DNA from: an uncultured Bacteroidota bacterium
Lineage (GTDB): Bacteria; Bacteroidota; Bacteroidia; Flavobacteriales; Flavobacteriaceae
Length of the DNA stretch: 17,792 nt
NCBI GenBank assembly: GCA_902509805.1
Contig: CABWZL010000016.1
Location: 1 to 17,792 of the forward strand
Direction of reading: 5' to 3'
This document shows, one piece after another, positions 7,451 through 15,123 of the stretch. Within the stretch, counting starts at the first letter, position 1. Every line of letters begins with the position of its first letter. Both the position numbers and the translations under genes were made by a program. The notes under the pieces were generated by a model. It was not told the DNA's origin. It worked only from the letters and a program-made list of their open reading frames with translations, and made no database searches.

Positions 7451-8796
7451 ATAAGTGGGGAATAATAGGAATAGGTAGAATTGGTTTAAGTATGACTAGA
7501 AATATGTCAGACAAAGGTATTAGTCTTTCAATCTATGATAAAGCATTTGAAAATAAATTAGATCCAATTTTTGAAGAAAAAAATTTATATCCTGAACTTA
7601 AAAAAGTTCATGTATTTAATGATATTTTAAATTTTATTGAATCAATTGAAAGGCCTAGGAAAATCATAATTTTAGTTCCTTCTGGAAATCCAAACGAAGA
7701 GGTTATCTCTAAATTAATTACTGTACTAAATGAAAATGATATTATAATTGATGCTGGAAATACAAACCCATTGATTAGCTATAATAATAAATTAAAAATT
7801 GCAAAAAATAACATTTTATATCTAGGTCTAGGCGTGTCTGGAGGAACACAAGGTGTGTTAGAGGGCCCTTCAATTATGATAGGTGGAGATAATAGTGCTT
7901 TTAAAAAAGTCAAAGATGATTTATCATTAATTACATCGAAAACAATTGACAACTCTAACAGCTATGATTTTTTTGGTGAATCAAACCAGGGACATTTTGT
8001 TAAAATGATTCATAATGGAATTGAGTATGTTGAGATGCAATTAATAGCTTCTATTTATAAATTATTAATTGAGTCTAATCATTATTCTAATCAAAATATT
8101 GCTCAGATTTTTAAAGAATGGAATAATAATTTAAATAGTTATTTAATTGATATCTCAATTCAAAAAATATTAGAAAAGATTGATAATGAATACTTGCTTG
8201 AAAAGATTGATGATATAGCTGAAGATAACGGAACTGGTAGATGGATGCTTAACTATGGAATTGAATTAGGATGTTCACTTAGTATGTTGTCATCTGCTTT
8301 AAATACTAGATTTATTTCTAAGCTTAAGAGTGAGAGAAATGAATTAAATAAAAACATTAAACGGAGTTCATTAGAATATAAAGTAGACATTAACTCACTA
8401 AAAAATGCTTATAATTTTTGTAGACTTATTAATTACATTCAGGCTTTTTGTCTAATTAATGCCGCAAATAAAAATTATAATTGGCATATTAGTATTTCAA
8501 AGGCACTTAATGTTTGGTCAAATGGAAGTATTATAAAATCAAGTTTAATTAATGATCTTTTCTCAAATTATTCTGTTGAAAACATCTTATATGATAATAA
8601 AATAATTAAAGATCTAAATGAAAGTAAGTCAGATTTAATTAATGTAATTTCACTATCATTAAAAAATGATATTTCAATTCCATGTTTTAATGATGCTTTA
8701 AACTATTTTAACAGTATTTCAAATAATTCGCTAAGTACTAATATGATTCAGGCTCAAAGAAATTTTTTTGGATCTCATTCAATTAAATTTAAATAG
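7447..8796 (+). CDS. gnd: 6-phosphogluconate dehydrogenase (decarboxylating), divergent, possibly NAD-preferring
   Basis: Oxidative decarboxylation of 6-phosphogluconate to ribulose 5-phosphate. It is full length for the family at 449 residues. Rossmann loop G8-x-G10-xx-G13; DAGNT (102-106); substrate loop GVSGG (129-133); and HFVKMIHNGIEY (183-194), giving the catalytic K186 with H189, N190 and E193. The C-terminal domain shows DNGTGRW and ends in IQAQRNFFGSH (434-444), supplying the Arg and His that reach the other subunit's active site. Divergence is clear. Where NADP-dependent enzymes have Asn-Arg-Thr after the second strand, this one has Asp31-Lys-Ala, an acidic residue typical of NAD+ binding. 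It overlaps gntK by ATGA and probably consumes its product. Confidence 0.9.
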   Translation: MNKWGIIGIGRIGLSMTRNMSDKGISLSIYDKAFENKLDPIFEEKNLYPELKKVHVFNDILNFIESIERPRKIIILVPSGNPNEEVISKLITVLNENDIIIDAGNTNPLISYNNKLKIAKNNILYLGLGVSGGTQGVLEGPSIMIGGDNSAFKKVKDDLSLITSKTIDNSNSYDFFGESNQGHFVKMIHNGIEYVEMQLIASIYKLLIESNHYSNQNIAQIFKEWNNNLNSYLIDISIQKILEKIDNEYLLEKIDDIAEDNGTGRWMLNYGIELGCSLSMLSSALNTRFISKLKSERNELNKNIKRSSLEYKVDINSLKNAYNFCRLINYIQAFCLINAANKNYNWHISISKALNVWSNGSIIKSSLINDLFSNYSVENILYDNKIIKDLNESKSDLINVISLSLKNDISIPCFNDALNYFNSISNNSLSTNMIQAQRNFFGSHSIKFK

Positions 8797-8802
8797 ATAA
8801 TT

Positions 8803-9570
8803 ATGTCAAAACTTCCTGAAAAATATAAATTTATAGACTTATCAGATTATGGTCGCCCAGTTGGTCATTGGATAGCCAGTCATCTTCAATACTCATTATT
8901 CACTCCAATTCATGTTACTACAATGTTTATAATATCAGGTTTAATTGCAATTGTATTTATGATTAAAGGATATTATATAACTGCTTCTTTTTTTATAATA
9001 CTTAAGTCAATATTGGATGCAGCTGATGGAGAATTATCAAGATTAAAACAAACACCTTCTTATGTAGGAAGATATTATGATTCAATAGCAGATTTCCTGC
9101 TTAATTTTTCTTTTTTGTTGGCTTTTTGGTATATAACAGAAATTTCAATAATCTATATGTTTATTGCATTTTTTGCAATCCAACTCCAAGGAACTGTTTA
9201 TAACTACTATTATGTAATTTTAAGAAATTCTGTTCAAGGTGATTCTACCAGTCGAATTTTTGAAGCAGGTGCACCTAAAGCATTAAAGGGTGAAAGTCAA
9301 CAAATGGTAAATATCTTCTATAAAATTTATGATATTTTATATATCTCATTTGATAAAATAATGTATTATATGGATAAAGATGCTAAAGATAGTCCACCTT
9401 TTCCAAAGTGGTTTATGACAATACTATCTATGTATGGACTTGGTTTTCAGTTATTAATTATGGCTTTAATGCTATCCTTTAACCTTAAATCATATGTAAT
9501 TCCTTTTTTTATTGTCTATTCTGTTTTTTTAGTTGTATTTGTTGGTCTTAGGAAATTAGTTCTTAAGTGA
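8803..9570 (+). CDS. CDP-alcohol phosphatidyltransferase family membrane enzyme
   Basis: Integral membrane enzyme of 255 residues that joins a CDP-activated lipid to an alcohol (or a CDP-alcohol to a lipid). The family signature D-x2-DG-x2-AR-x8-G-x3-D-x3-D is intact with one change: D72, D75-G76, S79-R80, G89, D93, D97, with serine replacing the alanine. Several hydrophobic segments flank it (about 36-69, 97-130, 203-225, 229-250). It has a longer N-terminal soluble lead than the smallest members. The substrate alcohol cannot be read from the sequence. It starts six bases after gnd and closes the operon. Its company of isoprenoid and sugar-acid genes leaves open a polyprenyl or unusual headgroup lipid role, which is speculation. 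Confidence 0.87.
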   Translation: MSKLPEKYKFIDLSDYGRPVGHWIASHLQYSLFTPIHVTTMFIISGLIAIVFMIKGYYITASFFIILKSILDAADGELSRLKQTPSYVGRYYDSIADFLLNFSFLLAFWYITEISIIYMFIAFFAIQLQGTVYNYYYVILRNSVQGDSTSRIFEAGAPKALKGESQQMVNIFYKIYDILYISFDKIMYYMDKDAKDSPPFPKWFMTILSMYGLGFQLLIMALMLSFNLKSYVIPFFIVYSVFLVVFVGLRKLVLK

Positions 9571-9604
9571 TATTCACTTGATTTTTTAGTTCAACAAAAA
9601 AACA

Positions 9605-10027
<423 letters not shown>

Positions 10028-10084
10028 ATATCTAATATAAGGATTTATCAGCGAATAATTTTTTTGTCATTATATTAGAGTCTT

Positions 10085-11125
10085 ATGAATAAAGTTGTGA
10101 CTTTTGGAGAAATCATGTTAAGGTTATCTCCACCAGGCTATCTTCGCTTTTCTCAGACAAACACCTTTGATATTGTATATGGTGGTGGAGAGTCAAATGT
10201 TGCTGTATCCTTAGCAAATTACGGAATACCTGTTGAGTTTGTTACAAGGATACCTAAATCAGAAATAGGTGAATGTGCTTTAATGGAGTTACGCAAAAGA
10301 GGGGTGGGGACATCTCACATTGTGCTTGGAGGAGAAAGATTAGGTATTTATTTTATGGAAACAGGAGCAGTAAACAGAAGTAGCAATGTGGTGTACGATA
10401 GAACTAATTCTGCAATGGCAGAACTTAAATCAGGAATGATTAATTGGGATAAGGTTTTTAATGGTGTTTCTTGGTTTCATTGGACTGGAATCACCCCAGC
10501 AATTTCAAAAAATGCAGCTGTTGTATGTTTGGAGGCTGTAAAAATTGCTAGTGATAAAGGATTAACAATTTCAACTGATCTAAATTATAGATCTAAACTT
10601 TGGAAACATGAGGGAAATCGAAATGAAATTATGACTGAACTAACTTCTTATTGTGATATAATACTTGGGAATGAAGAAGATGCTGAAATGCATTTTGGTA
10701 TTAAACCAGAAGGTCTAGATATAACTAAACAAGGAAATAAAATGAATTCAGAAGCTTTTTTATCTGTTTGTAATCAGATGATGAAAAAATTCCCAAAAGC
10801 TAAGAAGATAATAATAACATTAAGAGGGTCAATTTCAGCTTCACATAACTCTTGGGCTGGGATTCTTTATGATGGAAAAAAGATGTATGAAAGTATACAA
10901 TATCAAATTACTGATATTGTTGATCGCATTGGTGGTGGAGATTCTTTTATGGGTGGATTAATTTACGGTTTTCTAAATTATCCAAATGAAGATCAAAAAG
11001 CATTAGATTTTGCAGCTGCAGCATCTTGTCTTAAACATACAATTAAAGGTGATGTAAACCTTGTTAAAGTTGAAGAAGTGGAAAAATTAATGAATGGAAA
11101 TTCTTCTGGCAGAGTTAATAGGTAA
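10085..11125 (+). CDS. kdgK: 2-keto-3-deoxygluconate kinase (PfkB family)
   Basis: Phosphorylates 2-keto-3-deoxy-D-gluconate (KDG) to KDPG. A 346-residue ribokinase-fold enzyme: the N-terminal PfkB signature GGGESNVAVSLANYG at 33-47 and the C-terminal anion-hole/catalytic motif DRIGGGDSFMGG at 280-291, with D286 as catalytic base. DLNYRSKLW (165-173) is characteristic of the KDG-kinase branch, and the tail FAAAASCLKHTIKGD matches Bacteroidota KdgK proteins as I recall them. The KDPG aldolase gene begins eight bases downstream, which strongly supports KDG as substrate. First gene of a seven-gene run on the + strand. The 57-base upstream gap contains only weak matches to a Bacteroidota promoter. 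Confidence 0.91.
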   Translation: MNKVVTFGEIMLRLSPPGYLRFSQTNTFDIVYGGGESNVAVSLANYGIPVEFVTRIPKSEIGECALMELRKRGVGTSHIVLGGERLGIYFMETGAVNRSSNVVYDRTNSAMAELKSGMINWDKVFNGVSWFHWTGITPAISKNAAVVCLEAVKIASDKGLTISTDLNYRSKLWKHEGNRNEIMTELTSYCDIILGNEEDAEMHFGIKPEGLDITKQGNKMNSEAFLSVCNQMMKKFPKAKKIIITLRGSISASHNSWAGILYDGKKMYESIQYQITDIVDRIGGGDSFMGGLIYGFLNYPNEDQKALDFAAAASCLKHTIKGDVNLVKVEEVEKLMNGNSSGRVNR

Positions 11126-11133
11126 AAATTTAT

Positions 11134-11799
11134 ATGGCTCAATATTCGAGAATACAAGTAATAAAACAAATGGAGGAATCAGGAATGGTTCCACTTTTCT
11201 ACCATGAGGATAGTTCTATATCAAAACAAATTCTTAAAGCTTGTTATGATGGAGGAGCTCGTTTAATGGAATTCACTAATAGAGGTGATTTTGCCCTAGA
11301 AGTTTTTACAGATTTAATTAAATATGCAATTGATGAGTTACCTGGAATGATTGTTGGTGTAGGATCTATAACTGACGCAAAAGCAGCTTCACAATATATG
11401 TTAGCTGGAGCAAATTTTGTTGTGACTCCAGTTTTTAGAGAAGATATTGCACGTATCTGTAACAGAAGAAAACTTATGTGGTCAGCTGGGTGTAGTTCAC
11501 TAACTGAGATAGCAATTGCAGAAGAATTTGGTTGCGAACTTGTTAAATTATTTCCAGGAAATATTTTAGGACCTGAATTTGTAAAGAGTATAAAAGGTCC
11601 TCAACCTTGGACATCCGTTATGCCTACCGGAGGAGTTTCACTGGAATATGATAATTTAAAATCGTGGTTTGATTCTGGAGTTACATGTGTTGGTATGGGG
11701 TCTAAGCTTATTTCTAAAGAAATTATAGCAAATAATGATTTCAAATTACTTAAGGATAATGTTCAAAAAACTCTCAAGACAATTAAATCTTTAAAATGA
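11134..11799 (+). CDS. eda: KDPG (2-dehydro-3-deoxyphosphogluconate) / 4-hydroxy-2-oxoglutarate aldolase
   Basis: Class I aldolase splitting KDPG into pyruvate and glyceraldehyde 3-phosphate. At 221 residues it is a normal single-domain TIM-barrel member. Catalytic positions are recognisable: E46 and R50 in MEFTNRG, the GVGSI strand (75-79), SAGCSSLTEI (117-126), and the Schiff-base lysine K138 in LVKLFPGN. The phosphate-binding region PTGGVS (164-169) follows. It directly follows the KDG kinase, so the two complete the lower Entner-Doudoroff half-pathway. No 6-phosphogluconate dehydratase is present in this window. The gene's stop overlaps the next start by four bases (ATGA). Confidence 0.93.
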   Translation: MAQYSRIQVIKQMEESGMVPLFYHEDSSISKQILKACYDGGARLMEFTNRGDFALEVFTDLIKYAIDELPGMIVGVGSITDAKAASQYMLAGANFVVTPVFREDIARICNRRKLMWSAGCSSLTEIAIAEEFGCELVKLFPGNILGPEFVKSIKGPQPWTSVMPTGGVSLEYDNLKSWFDSGVTCVGMGSKLISKEIIANNDFKLLKDNVQKTLKTIKSLK

Positions 11800-12176
11800 A
11801 AACAAAATTTTTAATGATTTCAAGTGCTCTATTCTGTGGAATTATTGGAACTCTTCTTCTTTTTTTACCTATCGAAATAGCAGAATATTTTAGTATTGAA
11901 CCAACTATTATTACAATACTTTTTTTAAAAATATTAAGTGCAATATACTTGGGATTTGGAATTTTGAATTGGACAGCGAAAGGAACACTAATTGGAGGAA
12001 TTTATAATAAACCAATTGTCTTGGGAAACTTATTACATTTTGCAGTTGGAGCAATTGAATTGATTAAAGTAATTTCTAATATTCAAGCACATAAAGAAAT
12101 TATTATTCTCTTAACTGTATTCTATGTTATTTTTGCACTACTTTTTGCCTATGTAATTAAAACTAACCCAACTTAA
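11796..12176 (+). CDS. Small four-helix membrane protein of unknown function
   Basis: No recognised family. The 126-residue product is almost entirely hydrophobic with four predicted membrane helices at roughly 5-28, 38-60, 74-93 and 101-121, a short basic N-terminus (MKTKF) and no catalytic-looking residues. One polar loop contains TAKGTLIGGIYNKP (about 60-73). It overlaps the aldolase gene (ATGA) and precedes the permease by 25 bases, so it is firmly embedded in the sugar-acid operon. It could be an accessory to the permease or an unrelated passenger; the sequence does not decide. Confidence 0.75.
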   Translation: MKTKFLMISSALFCGIIGTLLLFLPIEIAEYFSIEPTIITILFLKILSAIYLGFGILNWTAKGTLIGGIYNKPIVLGNLLHFAVGAIELIKVISNIQAHKEIIILLTVFYVIFALLFAYVIKTNPT

Positions 12177-12201
12177 TTAGAAAAGAATAAACTAATAAAT
12201 T

Positions 12202-13518
12202 ATGCCTTTACTTGTTGTTATATTTGGAATATTATTGTTATTTATTTTAATAGCAAGATTTAAGCTTGATGCGTTTATTTCATTCATAACAGTTTGTATT
12301 TTTGTTGGCCTATTTCAAGGAATGCAATTACAAAGTATTGTTGAATCCATTCAAAAAGGAATAGGAGACACACTAGGGTTTTTAGTTTTGATTTTAGGTT
12401 TTGGAGCCATGCTTGGTAAACTTGTGGCTGATAGTGGAGCAGCTCAAAGAATTACATCTAGATTAATATCAGGTTTTGGAGTTAATAACATTCAATGGGC
12501 AGTTGTTATTGCAGGTTTTATAGTTGGTGTCCCAATGTTTTATTCTGTAGGTTTTGTCATTTTAATCCCTTTAGTTTTTACAGTGGCTGCCTCATCTGGA
12601 TTACCATTGATTTATGTTGGTTTACCTATGTTAGCCTCATTGTCAGTAACTCATGGTTTTCTTCCTCCTCATCCTGCTCCTACAGCAATATCCGGTATGT
12701 TTAATGCGGATATTGGTAAAACATTATTATATGGAATTATAATAGCTATTCCAGCTATAATAATAGCAGGACCATTATTTACTCGGACAATTAAAAATAT
12801 CAATGCTACTCCTTTAAAAGAATTTTATAATCCCATTATTTTAAAAGATGAGGAAATGCCAGGGATGGGAGTTAGTGTTTTCACTGCTTTACTTCCTGTT
12901 ATATTAATTATATTTTCTTCAATTTTCAATATTATCTTTACGGAAGAATCATTTTTAAAGGAAATAATTCTTTTTATTGGTAATCCTGTAATTGCCATGT
13001 TGATTTCTGTTTTAGTTGCCATTTACACACTTGGTTTATCTCGTGGAAAAAAAATGGAAGAATTAATGAACTCTGTTTCAAGTTCTGTATCAAGTATAAC
13101 AATGGTTTTATTAATAATTTCGGGAGCAGGTGCTTTAAAACAAATTTTAATTGATAGTGGGGTAAGTAATTACATAGGGGCATCGTTAGATGGTTCACAG
13201 ATATCTCCATTAATTTTAGCTTGGTTAATAGCTACAGTTATAAGGGTATGTGTTGGTTCTGCAACAGTTGCCGGCTTAACTGCAGCAGGAATTGTACTTC
13301 CTCTTGTTTCAAGCTCAGATATTAGTCCTGAGTTAATGGTTCTAGCTATAGGTTCTGGGAGCCTAATGTTATCTCATGTAAATGATGCAGGATTTTGGAT
13401 GTTTAAAGAATATTTTAACCTTACAGTAAAAGAGACTCTCTCAACTTGGACAGTAATGGAAACTATTGTTGGAATTACTGGTTTAGTTGGAGTTTTAATA
13501 TTAAATATATTTATATAA
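12202..13518 (+). CDS. GntP-family permease (gluconate/sugar-acid or D-serine type)
   Basis: Inner-membrane proton symporter of the GntP family with 438 residues and about 12-14 hydrophobic segments. The hallmark HGFLPPHPAPTAI begins at H151; other family-like segments are GFGAMLGKLVADSGAAQRI (about 66-84) and VGSATVAGLTAAGIVLPLV (near 350). The family carries gluconate, idonate, fructuronate, glycerate or D-serine (DsdX), so the exact cargo is unresolved. Its operon holds KDG kinase and KDPG aldolase on one side and a D-amino-acid-type PLP enzyme on the other, so a substrate that is both a sugar acid and an amine would fit best. The stop is one base from the ridA start. Confidence 0.92.
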   Translation: MPLLVVIFGILLLFILIARFKLDAFISFITVCIFVGLFQGMQLQSIVESIQKGIGDTLGFLVLILGFGAMLGKLVADSGAAQRITSRLISGFGVNNIQWAVVIAGFIVGVPMFYSVGFVILIPLVFTVAASSGLPLIYVGLPMLASLSVTHGFLPPHPAPTAISGMFNADIGKTLLYGIIIAIPAIIIAGPLFTRTIKNINATPLKEFYNPIILKDEEMPGMGVSVFTALLPVILIIFSSIFNIIFTEESFLKEIILFIGNPVIAMLISVLVAIYTLGLSRGKKMEELMNSVSSSVSSITMVLLIISGAGALKQILIDSGVSNYIGASLDGSQISPLILAWLIATVIRVCVGSATVAGLTAAGIVLPLVSSSDISPELMVLAIGSGSLMLSHVNDAGFWMFKEYFNLTVKETLSTWTVMETIVGITGLVGVLILNIFI

Positions 13519-13519
13519 T

Positions 13520-13984
13520 ATGAAAAAATCACCTTCACAAAAAGTAAAAGAATTGAATTTAGTATTTCCTCCTGCTCCAAAACCTGCAGGTGTTTATAGA
13601 CCAGTATTAATTGTAGATAATTTTTTATATGTTTCAGGTCAAGGTCCAGTTAAAAATGATGGAACATTAATGCAGGGACGTGTTGGAGATGATTTAACAA
13701 GTGAACAAGGAAAATTAGCAGCTCGCCAAGTTGGGTTGACTATGCTGTCTAGTATCCAGACACATTTTGGAGATCTAGATAAAATTAAAAGAGTAATTAA
13801 AGTGTTTGGAATGGTTAATTGCTCTCCTGAATTTAAAGCACATCCATATGTAATAAATGGATTTAGTGAGTTGATGGCTGACGTGTTTGGAGATGATCAT
13901 GGAATCGGAGTTAGAAGTGCTGTAGGTATGATGCTTCCCGATGGTATTCCTGTTGAAATTGAAGCAATGTTTGAGTTAAAATAA
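13520..13984 (+). CDS. RidA/YjgF-family enamine/imine deaminase-like protein
   Basis: A 154-residue member of the Rid superfamily, of the longer YjgF-endoribonuclease-like type and not the 125-130-residue canonical RidA. The residues tied to enamine/imine hydrolysis are present: R132 in GVRSAVGM (130-137) and E148 in PVEIEAM (144-150). FLYVSGQGPV (35-44) is the conserved front strand. RidA proteins hydrolyse reactive 2-aminoacrylate-like enamines released by PLP-dependent dehydratases, and here the next gene is exactly such a PLP enzyme, seven bases of spacing away. This makes a dedicated partner role likely, although the activity of this subgroup is less well established. No signal peptide; cytosolic. 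Confidence 0.9.
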   Translation: MKKSPSQKVKELNLVFPPAPKPAGVYRPVLIVDNFLYVSGQGPVKNDGTLMQGRVGDDLTSEQGKLAARQVGLTMLSSIQTHFGDLDKIKRVIKVFGMVNCSPEFKAHPYVINGFSELMADVFGDDHGIGVRSAVGMMLPDGIPVEIEAMFELK

Positions 13985-13990
13985 ATCTAT

Positions 13991-15097
13991 ATGGATAAAC
14001 ATTGGTATAGAATAAATAATGTTGAAGATATTCCATCTCCATCTTTAGTAGTTTTCCCCGAAAGAATTGAGGAAAATATTAAATTAATGATAAAGATTGC
14101 AGGAGGTACTGAAAAGCTTAGACCTCATATTAAGACCCATAAAATTGCTGAAATAATCAAAATGCAGCTAAATCAGGGTATTACAAAATTTAAATGTGCA
14201 ACGTTATCTGAAGCAGAACTTTTGGCAGAATGTAATGCAAAAGATATTCTATTGGCAATGCAACTTACAGGTTCCAATATTAATAGATTTATTAAATTAA
14301 TGCAGAAATATCCCAAATCATCATTTTCAACCATTATTGATAATGAAGAATCTGTAATAAAATTTAATTCAGTTGCTTCAAAAAAAGGAATTAAGGTTTC
14401 ATTATGGTTAGATATAAATAATGGTAATAATAGAACAGGAATTAAACCTAATAATGAGGCTACATTACTTTATAAAAAAATTGATGGATCCTCTAATTTG
14501 ATTCCTAAAGGACTTCATGTTTATGATGGTCACATTCGTGATTCTGATTTTAATTTACGCAAAGAAATTTGCGATAAACAATTTCAATCAGTTCTTAGTT
14601 TAAAAAATAACATTGAGCTACTGGGAATGAAAATTAATAAAATTGTTGCAGGTGGAACCCCAAGTTTTCCAATTCATGTAAAAAGAAACAATATAGAAGT
14701 AAGTCCAGGTACTTCAATATTGTGGGATGAAAGATATGGCAGTTCTTTTAAAGATTTAAAGTTTTTTCATGCTGCTGTTCTAATTGGAAGTATAATTAGT
14801 AGACCAACTAAAGATCTTATGTGTTTAAATTTGGGGCATAAATCTGTTGCCTCAGAAATGAGTTTTCCGAGATTGAAACTACTTAATATGGAAAACTTTA
14901 AACAAATAAGTCATAGTGAAGAGCATTTAGTTCTTGAGTGTAATGAATCAGAAGATTATCTGGTTGGTTCAGTTTGTTATGCAATACCAGTTCATATTTG
15001 TCCAACAGTTCCAAAATATAAAAAAGTTTTAACTGTAATAAATGGAGAAATAACAGGAGAATGGGATGTTGCAGCTAGAGATTATAATACAGAATAG
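13991..15097 (+). CDS. Fold-III PLP enzyme, D-serine dehydratase / D-threonine aldolase family
   Basis: A 368-residue alanine-racemase-fold PLP enzyme of the DSD1/D-TA family, cytosolic. The PLP-lysine motif RPHIKTHK spans 44-51 with K48 as the expected Schiff-base residue. YDGHIRD (178-184) and the phosphate-binding GGTPSFP (221-227) follow. SEEH (309-312) and a metal pair H335-I-C337 lie in the C-terminal barrel. From memory, eukaryotic-type D-serine dehydratase uses His and Cys at this metal site, whereas D-threonine aldolase uses His and Asp, so HxC leans towards a dehydratase. The substrate is not fixed by sequence. Placement between ridA and a dipeptidase, downstream of KDG kinase and KDPG aldolase, suggests a 2-amino acid or 2-amino-sugar acid deaminated to a 2-keto acid. 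Confidence 0.87.
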   Translation: MDKHWYRINNVEDIPSPSLVVFPERIEENIKLMIKIAGGTEKLRPHIKTHKIAEIIKMQLNQGITKFKCATLSEAELLAECNAKDILLAMQLTGSNINRFIKLMQKYPKSSFSTIIDNEESVIKFNSVASKKGIKVSLWLDINNGNNRTGIKPNNEATLLYKKIDGSSNLIPKGLHVYDGHIRDSDFNLRKEICDKQFQSVLSLKNNIELLGMKINKIVAGGTPSFPIHVKRNNIEVSPGTSILWDERYGSSFKDLKFFHAAVLIGSIISRPTKDLMCLNLGHKSVASEMSFPRLKLLNMENFKQISHSEEHLVLECNESEDYLVGSVCYAIPVHICPTVPKYKKVLTVINGEITGEWDVAARDYNTE

Positions 15098-15123
15098 AGT
15101 TAATAATAAATAATTAAAGAAAT

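Noticed and set aside
9571..9604. Possible terminator hairpin between the CDP-alcohol transferase and the polylysine gene
   Set aside because: The only pairing seen is a four-base TTGA/TCAA stem with an AT-rich loop, too weak to call even though T- and A-runs are present.
10028..10084. Bacteroidota-type promoter upstream of kdgK
   Set aside because: TAATTTTT at 10056-10063 matches the -7 element partly, but no properly spaced TTTG -33 element was found, and such AT-rich sequence gives chance matches.
12825..13210. Two short - strand open frames inside the permease gene
   Set aside because: They are antisense to the well-conserved GntP coding sequence, overlap each other, and show no motif.
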